The notes below the pieces were generated by a model. That model had not been told where the DNA came from. It did not search any database and saw only the letters and a list, made by a program, of their open reading frames with translations. From Mesorhizobium_K marinum (GTDB taxonomy: Bacteria; Pseudomonadota; Alphaproteobacteria; Rhizobiales; Rhizobiaceae): 64,000 nucleotides of DNA. The position numbers were made by a program, and so were the translations under genes. This document shows positions 19,209 through 27,232 of the stretch, in pieces. How positions within the stretch are numbered: position 1 is the first letter of the stretch; every line of letters begins with the position of its first letter. The stretch is from the NCBI RefSeq assembly GCF_040813715.1, contig NZ_JBFOCH010000023.1. The stretch is one strand, 5' to 3'.

Positions 19209-20122
19209 TCAGTCGCTGTTGCCGCCGCCACGCGCATTCATGCCACGCGCATTCATGCCCCTGGCGTTCATGCCGCGCGCGTTCATGCCGCGGGCATTCA
19301 TGNGCGTGCGTTCATGCCACGTGCGTTCATGCCGCGTGCGTTCATGCCGCGGGCATTCATGCCTCGGGCGTTCATGCCTGCGGAATCCATGCCACCTGGC
19401 CCGCCGCCGAACATGGCCGCCAGCAGCACGTCCTCGAACATGCCAGTCTCGACGTCCATGCGGATCGTGTAGTCGGCCTTGTCGTACGACCAGACCCGCA
19501 AACCGTCCGCAAAGTCGAAGTCGGCTGCCGCGAGGCCAGTAAGTGACGTCGGACTAGGCGATCGGGCAGGGCCGAACGATCCCAGATCCTCAGAGACAAG
19601 ATCTCCATCGCCGTGAACCAGAAATACAATTGGCCTCGGAAGATCGTAATACGTTCCTTCAAAACTAAATCCATATATCCTTGCGAACCTGCCTTTTTCA
19701 AATTGATCTTCAAGTAATTTGTTAGCTCCCATCCTTCTACCAGCGCCAGGCCTACGATTTTTATCGCCGATATATTCAAATCCATCTTCTCGTTTTTTGA
19801 AATATCCTTTATATTTACTCCCTTTCTCTACGTCAAATATATCATCTGTATTTGTATCTTGTTTGTCCCAGGCATCGGTGTCACCTTTTACCAAGTAGAT
19901 CTCATTGGCTTCGGGGTCGTTTTGCTTCCAAACTAAAACTTTATCGCCCGCCGTAACAGGCACCCCATTTACGGTAATATGCTTGGCTAAAGTTTTTATT
20001 TTTCGACGTGAGGCCACTGTTATTGAAGTGGCACCCGAAAAGTTCGTTAACATAATATCGATTACGGGGTGTCCGAAAAGATTGATGTTAGAAATACTTA
20101 ACAAGCTTTCTACCATTTTCAT
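19209..20122 (-). CDS. Unknown protein with C-terminal GMNAR tandem repeats (paralogue 2)
   Basis: Not a family I recognise. The N-terminal ~240 residues are shared with the gene at 20588-21361: a SNINLFG start, a TVNGVPVTAGDKVLV segment, then FARIYGFSFEGTYYDLPRP, VFLVHGDGD, and DYTIRMDVETGMFEDVLL. The segment near residues 45-80 resembles a module seen in phage tail fibre proteins (weak, by eye). After GGGPGGMDSA the chain becomes tandem Gly-Met-Asn-Ala-Arg, ending GGGNSD and a TGA at 19209. The N at 19303 lies inside the repeats and breaks the frame. GGAGGAG abuts ATG 20122. The 5' half is very AT-rich. Its place downstream of YcaO-TfuA makes a multi-core precursor one possibility; a structural or secreted protein is another. 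Confidence 0.7.
19227..19379 (-). repeat. 15-bp tandem repeats encoding Gly-Met-Asn-Ala-Arg
   Basis: Read on the minus strand, the unit is GGC ATG AAY GCN CGN. Five units lie on each side of the N at 19303. Third codon positions vary (GCC, GCG, GCA; CGC, CGT, CGA, AGG) while the peptide is constant, suggesting selection on the protein. If the N is an uncollapsed overlap (19291-19302 matching 19350-19361), the true count is six; taken literally it is ten. Confidence 0.85.
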
Positions 20123-20146
20123 CTCCTCCGAATGGTTGCATTTGCC

Positions 20147-20320
20147 CTATTTAGGCGTGACAATTTGCCTAGAGCTGATAACAATATATTTCTCATCGCT
20201 ACTATTGAATATTATGCTTAATACTGTAATAGAATTGTCGATACCGAGTTTGTCAAGGTACGCTTCTAGAAGACCAACATCATTTGATATGTCTTTCACG
20301 GTGTATTTCACGGTGTTCAT
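20147..20320 (-). CDS. Small ORF, 57 residues, unknown function
   Basis: A 57-residue reading frame starting MNTVKYTVKDISNDVG and ending RQIVTPK, with AGGAGAAG eight bases before the ATG. It is strongly AT-rich, acidic to neutral, and has an alternating hydrophobic stretch (NSITVLSIIFN) without a clear membrane helix or signal peptide. It ends 24 bases before the repeat-protein gene and is probably co-transcribed with it. It could be a small structural, recognition or immunity protein; the sequence does not decide. Confidence 0.6.
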   Translation of the reverse strand: MNTVKYTVKDISNDVGLLEAYLDKLGIDNSITVLSIIFNSSDEKYIVISSRQIVTPK

Positions 20321-20364
20321 ATTATGCTTCTCCTGTGAGAATTGCCGAAGCCGAAATAGTAGAT

Positions 20365-20586
20365 CTACCGAAAATGAAAAACGTACGGTAGCGTATCTGA
20401 TGAGGCAGTTGAGTGCCTATACGCCGCGCGATGCGGATGCCGCCCTTTACAACAGCTGCCCCGCTTTGCCGGAACAAACACTCGAGGTAAGTTGAAATGG
20501 TCACCCGGCCCCGGTGGCCTTAACCTCGGCCCCGCATCGACAAAGCCGATCGAGCGCCGCCTCAGGTTCACGTCGATGATCGTGCG
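20365..20586 (-). pseudogene. 3' fragment of a second metallopeptidase-like gene
   Basis: The open frame reads RTIIDVNLRRRSIG, then DAGPRLRPPGPGDHFNLPRVFVP, which aligns with the last ~40 residues of the metallopeptidase at 21410-22873 (RTIIDVNLRRRSIG, GPRLTPP, LDLPRVFVP). It then diverges, continuing 27 more residues to a TAG at 20365. The nucleotide sequences differ too much to be an assembly overlap. The rest of the gene is lost at the N (20587), so it is either a fragment of a true paralogue whose front lies in the gap, or a decayed remnant. Confidence 0.6.
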
Positions 20587-20587
20587 N
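20587..20587. other. Undefined base marking a probable true gap
   Basis: Unlike the other 14 N positions, the two sides do not duplicate each other. On the right the paralogue 1 gene is cut immediately after GGPG, where its relative enters the GMNAR repeats. On the left a second metallopeptidase tail appears. I infer missing sequence of unknown length, perhaps including repeats and most of that gene. Confidence 0.6.
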
Positions 20588-21361
20588 GCCCGGCCCGCCA
20601 AGTTCGTATCCAAGCAACACGTCTTCGAACATGCCAGTATCGACATCCATTCTGACCGTATAATCAGACTTGTCGTAGTACCAGACACGCAGGTCGTCGC
20701 CGAAGTCGAAGTCTAGGGCCGCGACGCCGGTCAGTTCTGGGGTACGCGGAGCTCTGGCACGATTGGCGGCCGAAGGGATGGCAGTACCTGTGCCGGGGGC
20801 GGATCCACTTGGCTCCGATGCAAAAAAACCGACCCCGTGAACTAGAAAGAGCGTCGGTCGGGGAAGGTCATAGTAGGTTCCGTCGAAGCTAAAACCATAG
20901 ATACGGGCAAAGCGAGCATCAGGTCCGAGCTGTTCTTCGAATTGTCGATTTTCACCGCGCCGACGGCGAGCTCCCCGGCGCCTGTCGCGAGAACGTTCGA
21001 ACTCATCGTTCCCCTTGTAGATCCACCTACCAAACTTTTGACCAAGAGATTCGCGCTGATTTGAAAGAGAAACGGTATCGCCGACTTCCGTATCGAGTTT
21101 AATCCAATCATTCGTCTTAACCCGATAGATGCCGTCCGGCATCTTGGCGTGCTTGGCATCACGGCCCTTGACGTTCAGCAGGACGAAATCGTTTTCGGTA
21201 AGTTCGACGCCGTTCACCGTGGGGAGGCCCTCGAGCTTTTGAGGGGCATCCTTCAACACACATCTTACTTTCCAATCACTACCTCTGTCCAAGATAGCAA
21301 TGTCTTCAAGTTCGACTCCGAAAAGTAGAATATTTGAGTAGCTAAATATGCTGTCAGCCAT
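20588..21361 (-). CDS. Unknown protein, paralogue 1 of the GMNAR-repeat protein (3' end missing)
   Basis: About 258 residues are present; the 3' end is lost at the N. It shares with paralogue 2 the SNILLFG start, TVNGVELTENDFVLL, FARIYGFSFDGTYYDLPRP, FLVHGVG and the closing DYTVRMDVDTGMFEDVLL. It differs in a basic central stretch (RSRDRRRGARRRRGE). The chain breaks off after ELGGPG. ATG 21361 has GGAG about nine bases upstream, and the gene follows the metallopeptidase stop by 48 bases. Not recognised as a named family; probably cytoplasmic, as no signal peptide is visible. Confidence 0.65.
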
Positions 21362-21409
21362 TTTTTTTGCTCCAGATTTTCTGAATTGCCTGACGGGATT
21401 GGGTCACCT

Positions 21410-22873
21410 TTAGGAATTCGTCATTTTGCCATCCGGCACAAACACCCGCGGCAGGTCTAGATGACTATTGGGCTTCGGCGGCGTCAGCCGCGGCCCCGCC
21501 ATCACCGCGCCGATCGAGCGCCGGCGCAGGTTCACGTCGATGATCGTGCGCCAGCGCCCGCCGGTCATCATCCGGTCTACCATCCGCAGCGTCGCGCCGA
21601 CTGCCGCGTAGCTCAGGTCGTCGGGTTGCAGCCTGCGCCAGGTTNGCCAGCGCCCGCCGGTCATCATCTGGTCGACCATCCGCAGCGTCGCGCCGACTGC
21701 CGCGTAGCTCAGGTCGTCGGGTTGCAGCCTGCGCCAGGTTTCGGCGAGCAGCATGCCGAGTTCGTCGCGCGAGGCGATCAGCGCGTCGCGAAATTCCTCC
21801 GGCGCCGCTTCATAGGCCTCGTCGAAGATCGGCTGGATCACCAGGAAGTAGTCGAGGCTGTCCTCCAGCCGGTCGGACAGGTCCTCCTGGCTGTGTGTGA
21901 TCAGCCCGCGCGCCACCAGTTCCTCGTGGAAGAGGTCGACGAAGATGTCGAACATGGCGCCGGTCAGCGGCTGCGCCAGCGCGTGCTCGTCGCGCCAGCC
22001 GCCGGCGAAGTCGAGCATCGACAGCGGGTTGGCGGCGAGCCTGATCTGGCTGTTGCCGGAGAGCTCGGCGATCCGGTTGGCGAGATTGCGCGTGTAGAGG
22101 TTGCCGTGGCTGGTCTCCAGCAGTTCGTCGACGACGGAATCGAAGTGCAGCGCGGCGATCAGCGCCGTCAGGTCGGCGGCGGATTCGTGGAAGCCGTAAT
22201 ATTCCGAGCCCGCCGTGCCGGGGTCCGGCACGCCGATCACCGAATAGACGATGCAGTGGCCCACCTCGTGCGCGATGACGTCGAAATTCAGGCTGAAGGG
22301 CTCCACGCCGCCGTCGGCGGTCTCGTGGATGCCGACCTCCAGGAAGCCGTAGCCCATGAAGGCGTTTTCGCGGAGGTTGCGTTGGATCACCAGTTCCAGC
22401 CGGTCGAGGTCGCGCCTGAAATGCCAGTCGATCGGGTGGCCGAAATACTTTTCCCAGACGTCGAGCGTGAAGCGGACCGAGCCGTAGAGATGGGCCGATT
22501 CGAACTCGGGGTCTTCCGGCGCGAGGTAGTCGAAATGCCCGTCGCGGTCGGGCAGGGCAGGCGGGTAGACATCGCCGGGCCAGGGGGGCATCAGGTAGAG
22601 CGGATCGCCCCGCAGGTTTTCCGCAAGGCCGTAGGCGAACCCCTTGCCGATGGGGTCGACGACATACATGCGCTCGTCGCCGGGGCCGGGACCGACCGTC
22701 CCGGCGGGCGAAGACACGACGATGATCTCGGGCTTTCGGAACGGCGTCAGAAACGGCGCCTGGGCAAACAGCCTGAAGCGCGTTCCGCTCCCGCAATATG
22801 GGCCTTGTCCTCCAGATGCCACGCTCGTCCCCGCCATTGGACTGAAGCATGCACGTCTTGTCGGCAGCAGCAT
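21410..22873 (-). CDS. HExxH zinc metallopeptidase (gluzincin-like), linked to YcaO-TfuA
   Basis: Zinc peptidase candidate: HEVGH at residues 202-206 and a second conserved Glu at 230 in GFHESAADLTA, the arrangement of gluzincins such as thermolysin relatives. No signal peptide is evident. A duplicated 94-base block around the N at 21645 adds 32 codons in frame; the corrected length is about 455 residues. The C-terminal ~40 residues (RTIIDVNLRRRSIG to LPRVFVPDGK) recur in the fragment at 20365-20586. ATG 22873 lies 18 bases after the tfuA stop, so an operon is likely. In a RiPP pathway it could remove a leader or cut between cores; that role is inference. Confidence 0.75.
   Translation of the reverse strand: MLLPTRRACFSPMAGTSVASGGQGPYCGSGTRFRLFAQAPFLTPFRKPEIIVVSSPAGTVGPGPGDERMYVVDPIGKGFAYGLAENLRGDPLYLMPPWPGDVYPPALPDRDGHFDYLAPEDPEFESAHLYGSVRFTLDVWEKYFGHPIDWHFRRDLDRLELVIQRNLRENAFMGYGFLEVGIHETADGGVEPFSLNFDVIAHEVGHCIVYSVIGVPDPGTAGSEYYGFHESAADLTALIAALHFDSVVDELLETSHGNLYTRNLANRIAELSGNSQIRLAANPLSMLDFAGGWRDEHALAQPLTGAMFDIFVDLFHEELVARGLITHSQEDLSDRLEDSLDYFLVIQPIFDEAYEAAPEEFRDALIASRDELGMLLAETWRRLQPDDLSYAAVGATLRMVDQMMTGGRWXTWRRLQPDDLSYAAVGATLRMVDRMMTGGRWRTIIDVNLRRRSIGAVMAGPRLTPPKPNSHLDLPRVFVPDGKMTNS
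21551..21740. repeat. Duplicated block around N at 21645 (assembly join)
   Basis: Bases 21551-21644 and 21647-21740 are near-identical 94-base copies on either side of the N. The 96-base offset preserves the frame of the metallopeptidase gene. Confidence 0.9.
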
Positions 22874-22891
22874 CGACTGCTGCAGGCGAAG

Positions 22892-24510
22892 TCATGCTAT
22901 CGAAGTTTCATCCGCCGCGCCAGTGTCATTCTCCTGTGCGCCCGCCGCCTGGAAAGTATAGTCTAGTGCGACAAGCTCGAAGAACTTGCCGACGCTTGCG
23001 AGCCCGAGCGAAGCGGCGTGCTCGGCAAGGTCTTCCGGTACCGGGCGGCCAAGCCGTTTTTCGAAGTGCCAGGCAGCCAGGAGCGCGTCCGGCGGGCGGG
23101 CTGGCGACGGCGACTGCGCGTGCCTTTGCCGCGCCTGCGCGCGGTCCCGGCAGATGGCGTAGAGGTCGCGCTCCCTCAGGCGATCGAGGATGCCCCGGCG
23201 AAGGTCGGCCTCGCTTGCGCGCGCCAGCGTCGCCACCCGCGCATTGTCCGCCAGCATGCGCTCCAGTGCGGCCGGGTCCGTTCCGTTCTCCTGCGCCCAG
23301 CGCGCGACGTCGGCCTGCCGCACCAGCCCCCTCTGCAGGCGAAAGGCGTCCGTCGCCTGCCGGATCGCCTGGCGCTCCGGTGCGGCCCGTTCATCGCTGC
23401 GCGCCAGCAGCCTGAGCAGGGCTTCGTCGCGCAGCCGAACATAGTCTCCGCTCAGCCGAAGCTCGTCGAGGATCGCGTCGTCCTCGTCTGTAGCGGCGTC
23501 GGTNCCAGCGTCGCCACCCGCGCATTGTCCGCCAGCATGCGCTCCAGTGCGGCCGGGTCCGTTCCGTTCTCCTGCGCCCAGCGCGCGACGTCGGCCTGCC
23601 GCACCAGCCCCCTCTGCAGGCGAAAGGCGTCCGTCGCCTGCCGGATCGCCTGGCGCTCCGGTGCGGCCCGTTCATCGCTGCGCGCCAGCAGCCTGAGCAG
23701 GGCTTCGTCGCGCAGCCGAACATAGTCTCCGCTCAGCCGAAGCTCGTCGAGGATCGCGTCGTCCTCGTCTGTAGCGGCGTCGGTTTCGGTCGGCTCGTCG
23801 TTGCGCCATGGGGCGTGATGCCAGTTTTCCGTCCACTCGAAATGGAAGGTCGGCGGATCGGGGCGCGTCCCGCTTCGGATGAACGCATCGACCTCGCCCA
23901 GCAGGTCGAGCGCGTCTTCGCGCTTCCGGTCGACCTTGCCGGTCCTGAGCCAGTCGGACAGACGCCGCGCCTGCGCGCCGTCGGCGAGCGTCCCCAGGAT
24001 GTCGGGCCATGTCCTCAGCTGGTAGAACAGGGCCTTGGCCTCGGCCGTCAGGCGGGCTCCCGTATCAGGATCGATTATCCCTTCGGCGACCGCCTTCTCC
24101 AGCGTCGCGCGGATGTTCACCATGGGCACGCTGAGTGGAATGTAGCCGGTCTCCGGCGGCCCGTGCAGCAGCGCCACCTCGTCGTCGTCGGTCAGCGCTC
24201 CGTCGCGGTACGCCTCGAAGATCCGGCCGACGCCGCGCATTCCGAAACTGTGCAGCTCGGCGGCGCGCAGCGCGCCCATGCTCGACGCGCCGAAGACGGC
24301 GACGCCGCGCGTCATCGCCCACAGAATCTCCTTGTGCAGAACGGCCGGCTGGCCGTCGAAATAGCCGTCGACGACGCCGATCGCGCCAGGGCCTTCCCGC
24401 GCGGCGGCATGAAGGTCGCCCTGGCGCACCGGCGGCCTGAATTCCATCGCCGCGAAGCGGGCCGTGTCGACGCGCGCGAGGCTCGGCCCGCAAAAGATGA
24501 TCGCCTTCAC
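22892..24510 (-). CDS. tfuA: TfuA-like protein, partner of YcaO
   Basis: TfuA-domain protein. The domain occupies roughly residues 49-150: GYFDGQPAVLHKEIL (49-63), GASSMGALRAAEL (74-86), then EVALLHGP. A long variable C-terminal region follows. GTG 24510 is the start; it overlaps the ycaO stop by four bases (GTGA), so translation is coupled. An uncollapsed 280-base overlap around the N at 23504 breaks the frame; removing one copy restores a continuous frame of 445 residues ending DETSIA. Known TfuA partners enable YcaO enzymes to install thioamides (methyl-coenzyme M reductase thioglycine, thiovarsolins) and occur in the trifolitoxin cluster. Confidence 0.88.
23224..23784. repeat. Duplicated block around N at 23504 (assembly join)
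   Basis: Bases 23224-23503 and 23505-23784 are the same 280 bases. The 281-base offset shifts the frame within tfuA, so the gene reads as two pieces unless one copy is removed. Confidence 0.93.
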
Positions 24511-25730
24511 CCGCGGGCCTCCATCACGCGGCGTGCGCGTTCCCCGGGCATGTAGCCGTCGTGGTCGTCTGGCCCCTCCAGGCCGGGGATCACGATGCGC
24601 ACGACCGGTAGGCCGATCTCCTCCTTCGAGAGGTCGACCGCGATCACCTCGTCGAGGCCGGCGACGGCCAGCCGATCCAGGAGCCACCTTATGTTCCCGC
24701 CCGTTCCGGCTTGCGTCCTCTCCGGCACGACCACCAGCGGCCTCAGCGGCGCATGCTCCGTCCGCAGCCGCTCGGCGATCCTGCGGCGGTTCTCGCGGTG
24801 GCTTTCGGAATATTCGTCGGGGTGCAGGTCGTCGCGCGCGCCGGAGACATAGGTGGTGCGAACCTGCGCCGCCTCCACCAGCGCCTTCAGGAGCGCGACT
24901 TCGGCCGCCGGATGCGCGGCCGCGCCGATGCCGTGGTGGCCGCTCCGGTCGCGGCTGTCGGCGATCAGGCAGAAGAAGGCCGGCACGCCGGTGTCGGAGG
25001 TCGTTTCCCAGGCCGTGGTGTCGAACCCGGCCAGGCTCAGCCTGTCGAGCACGTCCCGGCAGCGGCCGTCGGCCACGCTGTCGAGGTCGAGCCCGGTGGC
25101 CCTGCGCTCTGCTGCGCGCATCCTGTTCCACAGCGCCGTCGCGTCGCGTTCGACGATCTCGCAGATCCCGTGCTGCATGGCCTGTCCGTAGGTGCTGCCC
25201 GAGGCGAGCCCGTTGCTGCTGCAGTCGAAACAGCCGCTGCCGGTGGGGGCGGGGACGGTGAAGTTCGCGCGCACCGATTCGTAAGGCAGCCAGCGCGCGC
25301 CGCCCGAGACCAGGTCCTGGCCTTCGATCCACAGGGTCACGCGGTCGGCCGTGTGGCGTTCGCCGGCGACGCGCGCAAGCCGGTCGATCCTGGCGAAGGC
25401 GTGCGACGGCGAAAGTTCGGCCATGCTGCCGAGCCTCAGCGGCTTGTCGATATGCTCGGCATGGAAGAGTTCGACGCTTTCCATCAGTCCCGAGACGGTG
25501 GCGCTGTCGAGGTCCAGGCCCTTGCCCTGCGACACCGCGAGCGAGCGCGCGTTCGGCCGGCACACCATCACCACCGGGATGCCGATGCGGTCGAGCCCGG
25601 TGACGTTGGCGACTCGCGTGATGCCCATGCGCTGCCAATGCGGCCTGATGCGCGCGATCATCTCGCGCGCGCCTTCCGCGGGCGACGGCTGTTCCGGCAA
25701 GACAAGGGTCCTGGCATCCAGGGGCGACAC
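24507..25730 (-). CDS. ycaO: YcaO family ATP-dependent peptide cyclodehydratase/thioamidase
   Basis: YcaO enzymes activate backbone amides with ATP to form azolines or, with TfuA, thioamides. Signature segments are present: GKGLDLDSATVSGLMES (69-85), SNGLASGS (172-179) and EIVERDA (191-197), which form the ATP/Mg site. No PxPxP ending is present (the C-terminus is RRVMEARG), unlike classical azoline YcaOs. I chose GTG 25730, preceded by GGTGAGGA, giving 407 residues. The frame is open to ATG 25925, but that adds a low-complexity Arg/Pro stretch with no family resemblance. First gene of the cluster. Confidence 0.9.
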   Translation of the reverse strand: MSPLDARTLVLPEQPSPAEGAREMIARIRPHWQRMGITRVANVTGLDRIGIPVVMVCRPNARSLAVSQGKGLDLDSATVSGLMESVELFHAEHIDKPLRLGSMAELSPSHAFARIDRLARVAGERHTADRVTLWIEGQDLVSGGARWLPYESVRANFTVPAPTGSGCFDCSSNGLASGSTYGQAMQHGICEIVERDATALWNRMRAAERRATGLDLDSVADGRCRDVLDRLSLAGFDTTAWETTSDTGVPAFFCLIADSRDRSGHHGIGAAAHPAAEVALLKALVEAAQVRTTYVSGARDDLHPDEYSESHRENRRRIAERLRTEHAPLRPLVVVPERTQAGTGGNIRWLLDRLAVAGLDEVIAVDLSKEEIGLPVVRIVIPGLEGPDDHDGYMPGERARRVMEARG

Positions 25731-25955
25731 GGCGATGTCCTCACCAACAGGACGGTGCTGCTGCGCCCATCCTACCGGCTTTGACGCGATCGCGACATGC
25801 CCGGTGGTTCGGCCGCCCCGCCATTCGCCGCGGGCGGATCGCGGAGGGGAGGGAACGCTGGGCGGGCGCCGCGCCCGGCGGCGCCAATTTTCCTGGCCGT
25901 CCCGACAATTCGCACTTGCGCTCAAACGCCCGCTCTTCTAAGGCTCTCCGCGGTC
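25731..25955. promoter_or_regulatory. Region between ycaO and tRNA-Pro, probable cluster promoter
   Basis: 225 bases separate the ycaO start from the divergent tRNA gene. I see no gene and no clear -35/-10 pair, but promoters for both must lie here or close by. Confidence 0.35.
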
Positions 25956-26032
<77 letters not shown>

Positions 26033-26413
26033 TTTTAAAATAAATGAAAACAACACCTTATGAATCAGGTGTCTTGGAGCGCGTCGATCTCGGCTTCGGG
26101 ATGGCGATTTGGGCGGCATGGCTACCCTCAGCGCTCCGTGTTTGGAATCACTGTTCGCGGTTCAAGCGAGCGTGATCTCCTGTGTCGCCCTGCTGCGGTC
26201 CGTCAGGAAAGCGGGGCACGGACGGACTTTTGCCGTCGGGGCAGGGCTTTGCGCGAAGCTCACGATCGATAACCAGCGATTTTTGTGCAAGGTTGCTGGC
26301 GAAAGAGCTGTGGACTGTTGAGTTGCGCGCGATGGTCCGATACCCGCTCGACGGGTATTGAAGACGGGGTCAATTTTCACCTTGCGCGGGCGGGTAGCGT
26401 AGGACGGAATACA
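26033..26413. other. Intergenic region between tRNA-Pro and the glycosyltransferase genes
   Basis: 380 bases without a supported gene. Short open frames exist on both strands but lack ribosome sites and recognisable features. The composition is lower in G+C than the core genes. Confidence 0.5.
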
Positions 26414-27232
26414 ATGCGGTTGGGAATACTCAACGTCCTCTTCGACAATAGCGAAGCCGAACTTGCTCAGTTCTACCGCGCGCTTGATCGTACACGCGCC
26501 GAGACGTCGCTCGAGCTCGCGAGCTTCATCCTCGACAACTCCGAGCATGAACTGCGCCATGCAGTTCCTCATACGGCAACCTATTCACGCACAGGCCGCA
26601 ATGAGGGGTACACGCGCGGCTGCAACATGCTGATGGAACAAGCCTTTTCCAGAGGGTGCGACGCGGTCGTGACCATGAATGTCGACGGGTTCCCGCTGCC
26701 TGGATGCGTTTCGAACTTGATCGCAACTCAGAAGAGCAGCGGTGGCGATGCACTGGTCGAGGCGCGGCAGTTTCCCAACGAGCATCCGCGATACTACGAT
26801 CCTGTAACTGGCGCGACCGACTGGGTCTCCGGTTGTTGCCTCCTGATTACCCGATCCACGTACGAACGCCTTGGCCCCTTAGATGAGGCAATGTTCCTGT
26901 ACTGCGAAGACATCGATTACTCCTTCCGAGCCCGTGCCGCCGGAGTTCCCTGCCTCGTCAGCCAGAAGGCGTTCTTCTTCCATCGTGGCAGCGCCTTTCC
27001 CTTTGGCCATCTACGCCGAAAGAACATGTTGTTGAGCGCGCGCTACATAGCAACAAAATGGCGCAACCCCGAGAGCCTGAAAATGACGGAAGAATTGCTG
27101 CTGGAGGAGGGGTTCTTCGCCTCCGCCAATGAGCTGCCGGTCCTTCCAGACGGAGCTCAAGTCCCGCTTGACGCCACTGTCAGGTGGAACGCCGCCGACC
27201 GATTGACCTTTGCCTCGGCCAGGTGGAGCTGA
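26414..27232 (+). CDS. Glycosyltransferase family 2 (WbbL-like)
   Basis: 272-residue GT-A type glycosyltransferase. A nucleotide-sugar site is suggested by MNVDGFPLP. The later WVSGCCLLITRSTYERLG and YCEDIDYSFR match rhamnosyl/galactofuranosyl transferases of the WbbL type. ATG 26414 has AGGACGG upstream and gives a clean N-terminus (MRLGILNVLFDN). The stop overlaps the next start (TGATG). The donor and acceptor sugars cannot be read. It opens a set of three linked transferase genes. Confidence 0.85.
   Translation: MRLGILNVLFDNSEAELAQFYRALDRTRAETSLELASFILDNSEHELRHAVPHTATYSRTGRNEGYTRGCNMLMEQAFSRGCDAVVTMNVDGFPLPGCVSNLIATQKSSGGDALVEARQFPNEHPRYYDPVTGATDWVSGCCLLITRSTYERLGPLDEAMFLYCEDIDYSFRARAAGVPCLVSQKAFFFHRGSAFPFGHLRRKNMLLSARYIATKWRNPESLKMTEELLLEEGFFASANELPVLPDGAQVPLDATVRWNAADRLTFASARWS

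Noticed and set aside
19227..19379. A CRISPR-like array of short repeats
   Set aside because: The 15-base units are directly adjacent without spacers, are in frame in a protein gene, and encode a constant peptide.
25731..25925. Extended YcaO N-terminus starting at ATG 25925
   Set aside because: The added 65 residues are an Arg/Pro-rich low-complexity stretch; the GTG at 25730 has a better ribosome site and gives a typical family length.
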